Source of the DNA: Apostichopus japonicus
Lineage: Eukaryota; Echinodermata; Holothuroidea; Aspidochirotida; Stichopodidae
Direction: 5' to 3'
Assembly: GCF_037975245.1 (NCBI RefSeq)
Contig: NC_092568.1
Coordinates: 19,685,001-19,749,000 of the forward strand
DNA: 64,000 nt
The notes beneath the pieces were generated by a model. It was not told the DNA's origin. It saw only the letters and a list, made by a program, of their open reading frames with translations, and ran no database searches. Positions 1 to 14,298 of this stretch are shown here, piece after piece. How positions within the stretch are numbered: the stretch's first letter is position 1; each line of letters opens with the position of its first letter. The translations under genes were made by a program, and so were the position numbers.

Positions 1-3000
1 TATATTATCACGAAAAAAGAAAAGTTGGAAAATAAAAGAAACTATTATGATCACTTCTTACTTCTTACAATGACATTAGTTCACTGTTTTGTGGATCTTT
101 TTTAAAACGATACACATATCTGCTACGCCATTTGTAAATGGTAAGCCTAAATTCTAATAAAATAACTTTAAATAATTCCATAGCATTCTAGCCGTAAATT
201 ATTTGAAAAGTGCTAACCCAGGTCCCCCTCCCCAACCCCCCACCCCTGCAATTTTTATGGCGCTCTTGCAGTATGCAGCAAATGAGAAAGTTTTAACTTC
301 TTCCGTTATGGTTTTCGGTGGCAGTGTTTATAACATGCAGACTGCCCTGTTCAATCCAGATTGCATTGACGCGCGCAATGGGGCGTGTAGATATGTTTAT
401 ATCATGCTTAGTCGAAACATCTTCTTTTAAGTTCAAATGATGCGTAAGATATTGAAATAAAAATGATTCTGCTTCATGTCAAATTGTGTTTAATCTTTGA
501 GGACAAAGACAAGGAAAATTTATTGGCCACTTTTAATTTTTTGTTTTGGCAATACCGTACAAATGGAAACGTTCCTAACGTTGTTGATTTATGCTCCAAT
601 GCACTTTAATGTTGTGTGCGAAAACGAATGGTTAAAAAATATATAACAGAAATCCAAAAAAAAAAGAAGGATTTCAAGTGAACAGATGAGAAGCGAATTC
701 ATCGCTGCCGTTTTTCCTAGGGAATAACATTTTAACAATCGAATAAGCACATATTTTAACTTAAATGTTCATTTTTTAAATGTCATATCATGATCATTGT
801 GTACCAAATGTCCTACAAAGATCGTAAATTGATATATATTTAAAAACAAGAAAGGAGAAGGATTGAATATTGTTGTGAAGTCTTCAGGATTAATAGATCA
901 TAATTGAAGAAATATGTGGTGTGTCAATGATATGTCATTGTTAATAAAGATATATTTCAAATCATATTAAAATGAAATTATCACTAAATCACAGAAATAA
1001 AAAATAGGGAGATAGAATTAGAAGACAGAGAGATTTGTTCCGTTTCGTGTCACGAATTTTTGCTTACTTGATTTCAAAACATTGTAGAGAGAAAGATTCC
1101 AAACTGACGGAAAATATCTATTAATCAAATTATTTTATAAAATATTATAGGGTTAACTTTTTTTTAATTAGAGAAATATATATATATATATGTATAATCG
1201 CTTTACATTTAGTTGTTGAGTTGGGCCAATTCAACCATTCAATCATTTGCTATGTTTACGTGTATACGTAAACAGATTCATAACGGGCCACATTTTACAC
1301 AATTTCTTTGTGTAGCTTATAATGCCCAGCAAAATAATGATAGTAATTATGATAATAATAATAATAAATAAATATAATACAATAAAATTAGTAAACACTA
1401 GAAGACATTGAAGACAACGCGTTTGACCTGTCAAGTAAAGATATTAGATATTAGATGTTGTTAAATGTTGTTAAATCATGTAAACTTGAAATTAAACATG
1501 CAAGGGCGGATTTAAATCAGCTTGTATAGGTCATAACTGTATACATTAGAAAAGTCATGTAATGTCACATAATAATCGGGAGGGGTTGGGAGGGGTTGGG
1601 AGCTCTGGGTCCTCACACGCACCGTCAGTCAGGGAATTGTTTAAATGCAGTTATATAGGGGCCAATATAGGGGCCATGCCAGAGCCCGCATGCATTTACA
1701 TAAATGATTGTGCGTACTTGCAAGCAAGCAAGCAAGCAAAAATATAAGCAAACAAGCAACAAGGGAAGAGAACAAACAAACAACAAACAAATCATGTTTC
1801 TTCATTCACCAAAGAATTAGCATATTTTAATGGCCATGATAGAATTTGAAGAAAAAAAAAATTAGAAAAGGTTGGTAGTCATAATCTCTCTGTTGTCCAT
1901 AACAAAATCTATACAAGGCTTAATTAAGCACAAAAAAAAAAGACAAAGTGATTTGTGAGTGTACGGCTTTACTGTATTGGCAACAAGATTGACTTCAAAT
2001 GATTAAACAAGCTTAAATATCGCTAGTAGTTTACAAAAGTACTTTCCTTGCTGAAGTTCTGGTTCTCAAAATTATTCTGAGACATTTATGATTGTTGGAA
2101 TATAGCCACGCCTAGTTTAGATCATTGGCAGCTAAAACGATGGTTGAAGTGTGTGAGCATGGGTGGCCATTATCCGACTTTCTAGCATATTTTGGGGAGA
2201 TAGTGGTTAGAATGCTGTACTTATACTCTACTGTGTATATACGCACATGCTTTTGCATTAAAAAAAATGTGGGTTACTAAGTTGTGATTATTCGTTTGAA
2301 AATGATAGTCCAAGCCACCCCCTCCCCCCAAAAAATCATTTTTAACTTGATGGAAGAAAAAACATTATTAGCATCCTAATGAAATTTGCGAGCAATTCGT
2401 ACATAGCGTTATCGAGATACTGACTAAGATTGTAGGTCACTGCCTTTGAGCAAATAGGTGTGACGTCATAGTCAAACACTGACGCCTAAATTGTTTTTGT
2501 CTTTATTTTTTCCCTACTTAATTGTTTTAAGCTTGGATTGGATGGGTTTTCAACTTGAACTATATGCGGGTATGTTAAGTGAAAAATACGCAAACCGGAG
2601 TGGGGTGTTTTCATTTTGAGATGTATCCCAGCTTTGAAGTAGAAAATCGGAAGTTGTATGAGTAGCAGTCAAATGCAAAACAAGACAGAAATAAACCAGT
2701 GTGCTTTCTATGACGTCACATCTGTTTGCTTTCAAGTTATTATCTCAAAAACTGTTTGTTGGAATTGAACGCAAACTTCACTATAGATGCTTAGAATATG
2801 TTCCTCTTTTTTTTTTCATCACTCCAATATATACTTTCCTCTATAGTGTCTGGATTATCCATTTAAACACTTGTTGAAGCTGCCTCGGGAAGGCGAAACA
2901 ACGGTACTCCATGCAAACCAGTCCCTAAACTCACTTCATAGAAGTTCGTCACGGTATTCCTATATGTTATTACCATGCACGTATTAACCATGACTTCCAC

Positions 3001-4093
3001 GTTTCTACCTTTACAAAAAAAAACCCCTAACCATTTACTCACTTCCCTTTGGGACCCCGTAAACTTCCTTCTTTGAAGGGGTACCATCATGCATGGGGTA
3101 CTGTGCAGGCAGCTGACCAGAGGTTATCATATTTGTCCTGAATCCTATAAGCAAGTTGAAGTCATTTTGGGTGTGTTTCTTCTCTTTTTCATGAATTTTG
3201 TAGGGAGTTAGATTTTAAAAGGAAGGTTAAAGGTGGGTGCGGGTGGGGTGGGGGTGGGGAGATGTCACGGGGTATTTAACCTTCTCAATTAGTCATCTTA
3301 TAGACGAGAGGACGAGAGAAGAAGAAGGAGGCAAAAATCGTCTCCCCCCCCCCAAATTACAATAAAATAAATAAAAACAGAATAATTTCTTTTCTGACAT
3401 GTCATTTTGTACTTGAAAAACATCTGCATATCCACCCCCGTTAATAACAGTATAACCGCCCCCTCCCCCCCCCCCCCCACACACTCCAAATCAGAAATAC
3501 CCTCCTACAGTTCTGATGTTTGGCCATGCATGCATGCACTAATCACTGCTGCATATTCAAATTCAATGTATATAACCGGAAAGGTTAATGTGAGATTTTA
3601 TTCTGTAAAATGTATCTATGTCTATCTATACCGTAATAAACTGTTCAGTATCCATGTTACATATCGATGCACGTCATTCTCCACCTTTAGGTGGTTTTTT
3701 TTTTTCTTTTAATTTTTAATTTATGGCATGTAGCTTTTCATAGATCTAAACAAGTTTTATACTCATAACGTTTAATAAAAAATAAAAAAAATATCAATCT
3801 TAAAGAATAAACCGGAATTATGAGAGTAATTGGTGGCACTTTTTCAAATAGTTTTGTTGATGACTTAAATTAATTAATTAATTTTCGATATATGTTATGC
3901 CATGAAAAAAAAAACAAGCATACTCTTAGTACAGGTAAGTTAATCTATAGTTTAATCAGTTGTGTTTTGTGATTTGTTGTTTTTGAAGGTCGGTCAGACA
4001 ATGGGCCCGCCATGTTTGATTTTTATCATGAAAATTTCTCTACCGACCGACTTTTGATACGAGAAAATAACCCTTACAAAGATGTAAATATAC

Positions 4094-4127
<34 letters not shown>

Positions 4128-5927
4128 GGTGCAGAGAGAGAGAGATATATAAAAAAATACAGAGAATACTTTTACGCAAAGGTTAAACTGATAACATCTC
4201 AACGTGAATTTATTTTACATATGATATTTTCCACCACACGCTGTTAATGTTAGAACCATTATCTTATTCTTCGACGAGACACGACTCTCTTTTTTTTTTG
4301 GTTTAAATTATTCATTTTCGTCTGAACATACCGATTTAAATACTCGCATCATGCCTGTCTGAACGGAACGGCTCTCTATAATAACTTAAAGCAGTTTAAT
4401 GATTTGTCTAATGGTGTAACGCGAAATCTGGTGAGAACTTTAAAGGCTAAAAAACCATGATTTCATTTAACACCAATGTAAATAGTCATGTCAGTACCTG
4501 CCCGAGAATTTAAAAGTTCGGCCAGACGGAACAAAAAATAGAGAAAAGTAAGAGAAAACAAAGGGAGAAGTAGAAGGGGGGAAAAAGAGGATTAGACGAG
4601 TCATAGTAAAAGGTCATACGAATAGCTTGGTTTTTATTGCACAATGGCGGCGAAATTCTCATAGCTATTTAGTATACAGCTGCGTTGCAGGTAATTCCAT
4701 ACTATGCAACTTGCAGCAGTGTTATAACGTTTCAGTTGCATAACCGCCAAGAAATATCACGTTATCTGAATTCGTTAGTAAACCATTCAAAATCACCTTC
4801 TGCGAATAAGGCATTTTTCCAGAGGGGTGGGGTGGGGTGTGGGGGGGGGGGGCGGGGGAGTAATGAGACAATAACAGAATACCCCCAATTGTTATATCCC
4901 ATATAGGGGGTTGCGGGGGGGTGGGGTGGAACAAAATTTCCGCAGAAAAAAACTTTAAGCATGAAATTGTGAGGTCTTTAGTATATTGAGGCAATAGATT
5001 AAATCGATCATTTATAGGTCTACACGCAAGGTTGTGCCACACCGTTAATAACAACTTTCAATTTTCTGCGTGTGTGCTTAAAAAAAGATGGGGGGGCCGG
5101 GGGGGGGCCGGGGGGTCGGTCGGTTTGCGGGGAAATGTAACCATCACACTCTGGATCCGTGAATTTAGACATTTTCTCATGAAAACTTTTGATCTTTTCG
5201 TTTGCATTCAGAAATTCGATGTACACTTTTTTTTTCCATCTTTAATGTTTATTTTCAGAAAGACGATGGAAATTGTCTCATAACTATAGCTTGACTCTGA
5301 CAAAATAATTTTTGTCAATATGATAAGATATTACATATTACACATCCCATCGCCCTATATTCCTTAAACCTATAACCCCTACCTATATCATATATTGTTA
5401 ATAATAAATGCAGAGGAAGTTTTGACTTCATTCAGGAACACATAAAAGTCTTAAAAAGTAAAAAAAAAAAGGTGAAAAGTGAAACATATAGCCTAATAAT
5501 GCAAGAACGTGTATCATTCTATAACAAATGTACAAATGAATAAAATAACAGTTTGTCTGAAGGCGTTTTACTTGTTAACTTTGTTTAGTTCAATTTATGG
5601 GCGATTAACCAACTAAATAGGCGTTCATCTTGGATACAGGAGTAAATACATTTTTATATTTTTAATAAACATGAAACATTTCCGGTTTTTTCTTAAACAT
5701 TCTGTTTAAAAAATAAATTTATTCATAATTCTACCCCTCTTTGCGAGTATATACATCTATTTAGGAATAAAATACATAAGTTGCCATTTTGCTTATGCAT
5801 GAATGGTGAAGACAAAATGTGTCATTCAAATTTCTTTTAACTTGAAATATTCTTTGCAATGTCTGCCCTCCCCCCCCCAACTCCAGATTGTACCCTCTTC
5901 CCCCGCCCCTGCTCACCGGAGAAGTAC
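1..5927. other. No recognisable gene; AT-rich with simple repeats
   Basis: Contains ATA repeats (about 1335-1375), two GGGAGGGGTT-type copies (1578-1601), an AAGC tract (1722-1740), G-quadruplex-like G runs (3233-3259), C runs (3344-3353, 3467-3478) and G runs (4840-4852, 5090-5116). The open frames are short and composition-driven. No family recognised. Confidence 0.6.
4092..4145. repeat. (GA)n microsatellite with a G run
   Basis: GA repeats flank a run of G (about 4116-4125) and GGGTGCAGAG, then more GA. Confidence 0.95.
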
Positions 5928-6107
5928 CGTGGCTGTACAGGGACATTTCGAGATTTCGATGATTCCACTTTTGGTTTCGTTATTTCGACTTTTTCGTCTC
6001 GATGTTTCGACTTTTTTCGCTTCGAGATTTCGAGACCAAAAACTCGAAATCTCGTAATCAAAAAGTCGAAACATCGAAATCTCGAAATGTCCCTTTTATA
6101 GCCACGG
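5928..6107. mobile_element. MITE-like element with TTCGAGATTTCGA inverted repeats
   Basis: The ends are CCGTGGCTGTACAGGGACAT (5928-5947) and its inverted partner ending ATGTCCCTTTTATAGCCACGG (6087-6107). The arms continue inward through TTTCGAGATTTCGATG on the left and CATCGAAATCTCGAAA on the right, about 65 bp per arm. The centre is again made of TTTCGA and CGAAA words, so the whole 180 bp can fold into a near-continuous hairpin. No coding capacity. The size and terminal symmetry suggest a non-autonomous DNA transposon. Confidence 0.75.
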
Positions 6108-8373
6108 CAGAGAAGAGATGAGAGAAATTTGAGACAAGATTTTGAGAAAATAGTATATCTACGAACAAATACAACATATTCAAGGCAGAACAAGATAAAT
6201 ACAGCATTCTGTATTGAATTTGCTATATCACGATAATGGACATTAAACCCCAAAGACCATATAACACACGTTGTCATAGCAATACTTTTATATAAAACAT
6301 GACATTATCAAACCGCGTCCCATGGACCTGTAGTGACAGGGGTGGGTCCAGCATTTAAAAAAAGAAGTGGTGTCTATGAGAGCGTTGAACTGTTGAAGCC
6401 AACTCACATGTAGGGAAGGGGTGATGGTGGAGGGCTAGGGCCTTCTCCCAGAAATGATTATTCTTGTAGACGTGAAATGGTGCGCTCCGTATGAATATTC
6501 AGGATAAACATTTGGACAATAATAAGGTCCACATGCACGATTGTTCTCATAACTTCTTTCATATTTTAGGTTCGGATTTAAAAAAAGAGAAAAAAGTGGT
6601 GGTTTACAACCTACAGATCACCTAGAACCGCGCATGCGTGAGTGAGCCACACTATCGGTCTACTCAATTGGAACATGCATAATATTGTTCGTATTTTTTA
6701 TCCCTTGATTGGGAAACGTTAGTATACAAGATCTGGATCGACTAATATATAGTTAATGTGTATCCTAGGCAACATTCCTCTTGAGTTAAAATGCCATCCT
6801 TTAGATTCGGATTTTGCTATGCGTCAAACTTGAACTATGTTCACTATATAGTGACTACAGAGTGAAGGCTATGGTATATGTTATATTGCTTTAGTACATT
6901 GCAAACGTGACGTTAGGACAAGTTGCATCGGACGCGGATCGAGGGACCCCACCATCCCCCTCCGCTTTTCAAACTCACACAAAAATTCATCCGAGTAGAT
7001 TTGCGTTTCGACCTACTTATATACCTAACTCATAGTCAAAGTTTGTTTTCCTGGGACGGACTCGGCGAATCTCCAAAAAGGGAGTCGGCTTCAACGACCC
7101 CGGGGTCACACACCCACATTTATAAAACTCTGGATCAGTATTGATGTGATCACACTGTGATATGCCTGATCGGCTCCTGCAGGTTAGCAAAACAATGTCT
7201 TACAACAAAACAGACTATTAATTGTTTGTTGTTGTTGGTGTAATATAGACTAGCAAAATATTCAGTATGGAAGCTATATTACGTAAAAACAATACTGGAT
7301 CAATGTTTTCTACCTCGCGGTACGTTCCATCCGGGGTGTATAGGCCTACTTTTCCGATTCAGAGAGCTAGAAGTTGGATTTGAAGCACATGTTTAACTCT
7401 GATCTGTGCCAAGATAATACAGTCGCGAGTCCCTTGTACAGGAAATAGATGCTACACAACATGATCTTGTAGCCAAAAGGCCGAGAAGCGATCATAGGTT
7501 TATAAAACTACTTCCATGTGATATGGAAGATGTTAGTGCTTAGGAGGTGTGTTGGCTAGAAGACATACCCCATGCACCTAACAGAAAGTCGGAATCTAAA
7601 ACATGACCCGCTGGTTAAGGAGGGGTAGGGGGGGGGGGGCGGAATCGAGGAATAATGGAGAACAGAAGGAAAGAAGTAAAATAGAAAATACGTTTGTCTT
7701 CCACGCATTTCCAATGCTGTCATGTTAAGTAAAATCCATAATAAATTTCAACTTTGAAAATCCAGCCTACTTCTGGTTTTCTGTTTTTTTAATTTTTTTT
7801 TTTATCTTTGAACTTGTTTTGTTATTTATGTTTTGTATTTATAAACGTCTGCGTAAATATATATATATATTGATAATGCAGCAGCGTGCATTTTGATATA
7901 ACCTTGAACTGGTTAAGATTCAAATGGAAAAGTACAGCCAAGTTTATTTAATTAGAATTCAAAAGCATGTGCCAGACAATGAAGAGGCGATGTAATTGAT
8001 ATACAACAAGGCAGGCATGTTTAAAGCTTGATAAATATTCACCAACAATGGACATTACTCTCTTCAGAAGATTTGGATTAATTCAAGAGAGAGAGGTAAA
8101 GGAAGAGAAAAGAAAAGAAAAGTGCAAACCCAGTGCATTTTGATGGCTGTTTTCAAGGCGACCACGTTCTTCAATCATGTTGTTGAAAAAAAAAAATTGT
8201 CGTCAAATTTTGACATATTTTCTGTTGTTCTTTTATCTATTGTTTTTTATATATTGTCATGTGATGTTAAATGTCCACCATGAAGTTTATTTGTCACTGA
8301 CGATTGATATAGCCTATATATTTATATATATATATATATATATCAAAAAACACTAAATAAATATAAAAAACAT
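6108..8373. other. No recognisable gene
   Basis: Unique-looking AT-rich sequence with a G run at 7630-7639, A or T homopolymers and an AT tract just before the GGA repeat (8320-8342). Nothing else identified. Confidence 0.6.
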
Positions 8374-8480
8374 GAGGAGGAGAAGGAGGAGGAGGAGGAG
8401 GAGGAGGAGGAGGAGGAGGAGGAGGAGGAGGAGGAGGAGGAGGAGGAGGAGGAGGAGGAGGAGGAGGAGGAGGAGGAGGA
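8374..8480. repeat. (GGA)n microsatellite, about 35 units
   Basis: An almost pure GGA trinucleotide run with one early AGAAGG interruption. It produces meaningless poly-Arg and poly-Leu open frames on the two strands. The purine/pyrimidine asymmetry could support triplex formation. Confidence 0.98.
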
Positions 8481-8940
8481 AAATGAAAAAGAAGAAGAAT
8501 CTAGCTTTAGACAGTAAGTCGTCCGCTGGATATAAACTTAAAATATACAAATACAACTACCAGAGGCGTATGGGGGTATTTATGATTCGATGGGGGTGGG
8601 GTGTGTGGGTGTAGTGCGGTGTGTGGGGGTGTGTGGAGGTGTGGGGAGGGTGTGGGAGTGGCAGAAAGTTTATGGCTGAGGTAACTACAGGCTGCCCCAA
8701 AAGGCAAGTTCCCCCGGTGTGGTCCAAGAGCGTTTCAAATATTTCTTGTATCCATTTTGTGTTTTTCGCAGAAAGTGACTTCTATAGCACAAAACTCTAC
8801 AGATATACACAGAAAGAGGATTTACGATAAGTTTATCTAGAATGTATTTCTCCTTCGAATATTTTTTTTGCTGCAAACTTATTTGGGGGTTAAATACCCA
8901 TCCGCCTTATCCCCCTTCCCGGTTTCTATGCCACTGCATA

Positions 8941-8996
8941 AACACACTCACTCGCACGCGCGCACGCGCGCACACGCAAACACACGCACGCACGTA
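8941..8996. repeat. CA/CG alternating purine-pyrimidine tract
   Basis: Alternating CACACGCACGCGCGCACGCG-type sequence, the kind of dinucleotide run able to adopt Z-DNA. Confidence 0.9.
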
Positions 8997-10523
8997 TGGT
9001 AGCAGTCGTGTCGGTTAAGGTGTTGAAATGTTAAGGTGTTGAAAAGGTTAAGGTGATGAATTTCGGCACATTTGAAAGCGTTTATTTACCTCTTGTTTTA
9101 CTGAGATAACAGGGACAAAGAGAAGGGGATCGCATGTCCTACAATACAGACATGCACGCATGTTTAATGGAACCTTAATTTGAAGAGTTATTAGGTGGAA
9201 GGGCAAGGTGACTCTTAAAAAAAAAAAAACTTCTATATCAGCATTCGTTAAATAGGCTACTTTTTTTGGGGGGGGGGGGTTGTAAAACTTTCAGTGATGT
9301 TACATTTTTGCTTTCCCAAATTTAGTTCCTACGACGTAAAGTATACACGTATTAACATTTTACGTATAAGCAAAGATTGATATCACCTATCCCCACCCCC
9401 ACCACCCCACCCCCCCCCCCCCCCCACACACACGTCCTCTAGATAACGAAACCGGACGGATTCTTAAGTTTAGCTTATACATTTTATATAGTTCAGCTTT
9501 TTACACTTAAGTCATTTTATTTCAATTAAATTATGTATAATGCATATATCGCGGCCTTATAAAGCGTGCGTCACAAAGCGAAAACTCTGTTGTTTTATCT
9601 ATAATCTATAAATTACTACCGTATGGCGAGATAGAATACTTTAGCTCAACAGTATACTAATTGAATAATATCAAATATTCTCCATTAAACAATGAACACA
9701 AATTATTTGGCGAGTTGGTGATGTATCGATCTGTTTGATCAGCTGGTGATTACGTGGAATTGTTTCAGTGTCCAATTAGAAATTAGAAAAAAAAAATATA
9801 ATTTTTTTTAATAGAAATTATCTGCACAGAGGAAGTTAGATTTACAATCACAAATTTTGCTACCCCCCCCCCCTCACCTACACATCTAGTAAGACCCTTG
9901 AGAACACTGCTTTTCCCGTCAATTGTAAGCTGCGATCAAGATCCAATGCATAGAAGGAATGACTGCAGCATGAAACAAGAATATTCATGATTGTTTATAT
10001 TACGGACATTATAAGAACGAAGCACCGTTGCTACCGAGAATAAACTGACCCACGTTCATTCTCATTCCCCACCCCCTCCCCCCTCCGCCTCTCCCCGCCC
10101 ATTCGAATCTATAAAATATACAAGTAAACCGGGTTTGATTTCAACTTTTGTTTTTATCATCAAGATTGCAACGACAATAGAAAGAAACAAAAAATATATT
10201 CTATAATCCAAAAAGGAAGTATATGACAAATATTGAAAAAAATTAGTGCCACATTAATTCGCTCATGCGAGATGTTGCAGTCTGCAGTCTAACATTCTTG
10301 TCAACATTTGTATAACCAGTCACCATCTCCTCCCCCTTCAGGAACTTGGAAAATAGAAAATCGATAAACATGTAGTTTTCTTCCATAATTTCACCCGCAG
10401 AAACAGAACTCGTTATATAGTTAAAGATCAGAATGTTGCGAAGATCTACAATGGAAGTTTTACATAAGTGATATCACTCTCAAAGCGCATTAGGATATTT
10501 GTGAGATTGGGAGGTGTGAGATT

Positions 10524-10559
10524 GGGGGAAAGGGGAGGGGGGCGGGGCGGGGGGTGGGG
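10524..10559 (+). other. Strong G-quadruplex-forming motif
   Basis: Seven G runs of three or more within 36 bases (GGGGGAAAGGGGAGGGGGGC and on), with loops of one to three bases. Confidence 0.7.
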
Positions 10560-12636
10560 TCGTAACACGATTGGAAAGATTATTATTGACTGAGGTACAG
10601 CGGTCTGCCTTGGTGGGTTCCATGGGGGCGAAGTCCCCAACGTTACAGCATTTCAGATATTTCTGATAATATTCTATATAGGCTATATTGTTATAAATAG
10701 ATGCCACATCCCTGCAATCTGATTTCGACTGTTATAACATTTGCATAGAAAATCGTGTACCTTTGTTTAACTTTGACCAATGCTCAGACGCATCGTTAGC
10801 AACTGATCTTATCATAACAAAGACGTCATCTACTCCTCTGCACAGGGAGTTATTGCCCGATTATTCATACCGTTTAGTCCAATGCAGACAACTTTGTGCG
10901 TCACCCAACTTCATTAATGTAGTGTTCCATGTTCTTTTACTTGCAAGAAGCTTAAACGTTTAATGCCTATAATACGATATCACCGCTTCTAGCTGTTACT
11001 CGAAGTTGACAGGATTAAGCAACAGATCATCTTTTTTTTCAGTTACTTTGTATACCAATTCCCCTAATTTTTCCGAGTTCATATGCTACCATCAGATTGT
11101 ACCCAAATTCAATGGATAAAATATGCACTTTTTTAAAGTACGTTGACCGGACACGATTTTGGTCCTAGTCAAGCGACGATTTATAACATAAGACCTTTGT
11201 CCAGTGACTTTGTCATTATTATTCAGTTTACTGAGTCTTAACAATCATCATGCTCCGCCGTTGCATTCGACCATGGATTTCATAATTAATAGCGCGGTAT
11301 TAATTGTCTTCTACGTCTCGAGAAAGAGAGAGGTCGAGAGAGAGGTGGAGGTGGAGAGAGCATAGGCCTATATTGTCCAGTGATGAAACACTGTCAGAGA
11401 AATTAAAAAAAAAAACGAAAAAAAAAAAAATATTAAACAGAAAATTGAGGTCAGAAATTATAGTATTTTACTATTTTTTTTTTACCAGTGTGCACTGGTT
11501 CGACAAGAAACCAAAATCCAGTTCGTTTCTCAATGTAACGGCTGTAGAAGTTACTAATTAGACGACATCGAGTTTCCGTCCTCTCCGTTCCCTGTAATTG
11601 GATACATTTAAAATGTTTGGTTTAAGTTGTCAGAGTATTTCTACATTTTTTTATGTAGTTTCTACAATATCATTAATATTCAACTTGTTTTACAAGAATA
11701 TTATTCTTCCTCATTAATATAAAGTATTGTAGATTGTAAATTATGAAGAGAAACAAAGACACCTTCGGTTTAATTGCCATGATGATGACATGTGTCATAT
11801 TTAATTAACTCCATTTTTACACTGCCTTTAAGGGTTTTAGCCAGTCAAACTATTAAGGTAAACATTCGATCAACCAGGGAAAGATATTGACATGGGGCTT
11901 TCAACTGACGGTGTGATATAGTTTTTCTCTTTATTAAAGTTAAGTGTATACATTCTGAGCAACCGGAAGGAGTATCCGCTGTAGTCAGATTTTGAAGGTC
12001 AGACAACGAAGTTATGTTCTTGTTCTTCTTGTTAATCTGGGAACCATATTACGAATTGCAAAGCCTGCTTTAAAATTACCGGTTCCACCATAATTTCTGC
12101 TGTAATTTGGATCTCATATTCTGACCTTTGACCCAATTTGTTTCAATGAAGTTTTATGTTCGTATTACCTCTGAAGAGACCTACGTGATGCAGGCCTACA
12201 GTTACTGCTTAATTTAACTTTGATGCAAATTATAACTTTGAATTTTTTGTCAATATATTTAATCATCTCGGCTAAAAAATACAAAACTGATTTGTTGTCA
12301 CGTCGTGTTATATTGTACCAAAGTAACTGCATGTACATCTTGTATGTCCCTTCAATACCACCGTAGAAAAGGCTAAACGAATCTTTGCTACGACTCAGGG
12401 ACAACCGACGGTTAGGCTGTTACTGTTTTTGACAAGGTGATCAATTAATTTTACTTCCATATTCTGTACCTGTTTTTAATGGCACAGCATTGGTTGTCGG
12501 TGTTGATTGTAAACTATGCTGTCTCATTTCTAAACAAGTTTTGTATAAGAAAAATGATGAATATTTATGAAAATGCTACATCGAAATAAATAACTGTGAA
12601 AGTTATAAACAAATCGATAAACAAGGAATTTTTTGT

Positions 12637-12707
12637 CTAGAGCAGAATTCGAACCAGTTTACCTCAAGTTTATGTCTCCTGTGCTCTACGAACTGTGTTA
12701 GCCAAAC
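12637..12707 (-). mobile_element. tRNA-like relic (SINE head or tRNA pseudogene)
   Basis: The minus strand reads GGCTAACACAGTTCGTAGAGCA, close to a tRNA A-box region, then GGTTCGAATTC as B box about 30 bp later. The total is 71 bp, but acceptor ends do not pair well, so a working tRNA is unlikely. No clear SINE body was defined. Confidence 0.5.
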
Positions 12708-14298
12708 ATTAGTTGGCGGAAATTCTATGTAACCATCTCTTTGATTTTGTGGAGTGGGTGGGTTGGGGGATGCCATAACCATTCTTTACTGCCGGGCTGG
12801 GGGGGGGGGAGGTGCCGTTCTTAATGTCACAGAATCAAAAGTTGCTTAATTTTCCAATGAGTCTCCAGTTATTGTCATTATACCAATGATAAAAATAAAA
12901 TAAAAAATAAAACACAGACATTGAAAAGAAATATTCGAACAAATCTTGTTTTTTTGGAAATGAGCTTTTTATTATACAAGCGCTAGTGAACCATGTTCCC
13001 AAGTAATTGACTACACGATAAATTGCCTTTGAGGCTTGATAAAGATGAAGCACGTACGACACAATAAAAGCAACACAACACAACTAGGGTTTGACCCAAT
13101 CAAAAGCCGAAAAAGTACACAAAAGGAAAAAACAATGGATAATAATGCTCTTCATTAGCATAACGAAGTAGGAGAGGCCGGAACTGCAGCACATATCACA
13201 CTGCATTACTCCGGTCATATAAACTTCCAGAACTCCGTAAAAATACCTTTTCAGAGCTCTCCACCCTTCTCTCCCATCCTGACACCCTTACCATTGCATA
13301 CGACAATGAACTTAACGAGGTGGATGAGCTTGGCTCATCCACAACAAAAAAAACCGATACTCTTCTTTTAAAGTAGATTTGGTAAAAAGACTCATGAGTG
13401 GGAGCGGTGATGTCTATGAGACCGTCAAACGGTCATAGGAACAGAGAAGGCAATCGCACCCCGAGTACAATGCAGGCTTTTTAAGGTCTCATATGATAGC
13501 CTGCTGAGAAGTGTTGTTGAGTTTTGAGAAAAGATGCTGAACAAAACGAAGTATCCGCCATAACTGTTCCGAAAAAAATGAACTAGAGCAGTATAGAAAA
13601 CACGAGAAACTGAAACAGAAGCAATGAGATGCTAAAGCGAGATATTCAAAGATCCATGGAACATTTTTGAGGTCCAAACCTTTAGCAAGTTTTTCACCTA
13701 TTAACCCCCCCCCCCACCCCTCCTTTTTTTTTTTAATATATCGTTTCTGAAAGTGTGAGCGGCAAAAGAATAACAGAACCTATTAATGTGTTTATGCCTA
13801 CATTGACTGTAGGTTTAATGTCAACAACTGATGTGTTTTATGGTGTTGTAATTCAAGGGGATTAAACCATGGTCCTATGTAGGAAATTTGACAGGTGAAA
13901 GAAAAAGCAACGAGAACTTGGTGTTATATAAGCTAGTTCCATAGACCATTTCTGTAAAATCCACATTGTACTTTCGTCATCTTAGCCTACAGAGCACCAT
14001 ACGCCCCTTAGTAAAATGGTCACACCTCTCAGTCTTTTAGGCATTACATAACTGCATATTAGCTGCTAAAGGATAACAAACTTGCAAACAGAACCAAACA
14101 GAAACTTGAATATGAACATTCCTTATGGCCTTTTTGTATAAAATCTGAAGCGAAGACATATTTTTTTAAAAGAATTTCAAAACAGTTCCATCATGTTTAA
14201 TACAGGTTGACCTCATGTCTCAGCTTATACTTAAAATGCTGCACATCAGACTTTAATGGGAATATTACTACCCGGTTACATCAGCTGCTATAGGTATT
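12708..14298. other. No recognisable gene
   Basis: Ordinary AT-rich sequence with G (12799-12808) and C (13706-13715) runs. Nothing else identified. Confidence 0.6.

Larger units (their letters stand above)
8481..12636. other. No recognisable gene
   Basis: GTGTGG-rich tract (8588-8660), the CA/CG tract, C homopolymers (about 9410-9425, 9864-9873) and a G-quadruplex motif. A 66-residue frame at 10763-10963 has no recognisable domain. Confidence 0.6.

Noticed and set aside
8372-8614. Poly-Arg and poly-Leu open frames
   Set aside because: Direct product of the GGA microsatellite.
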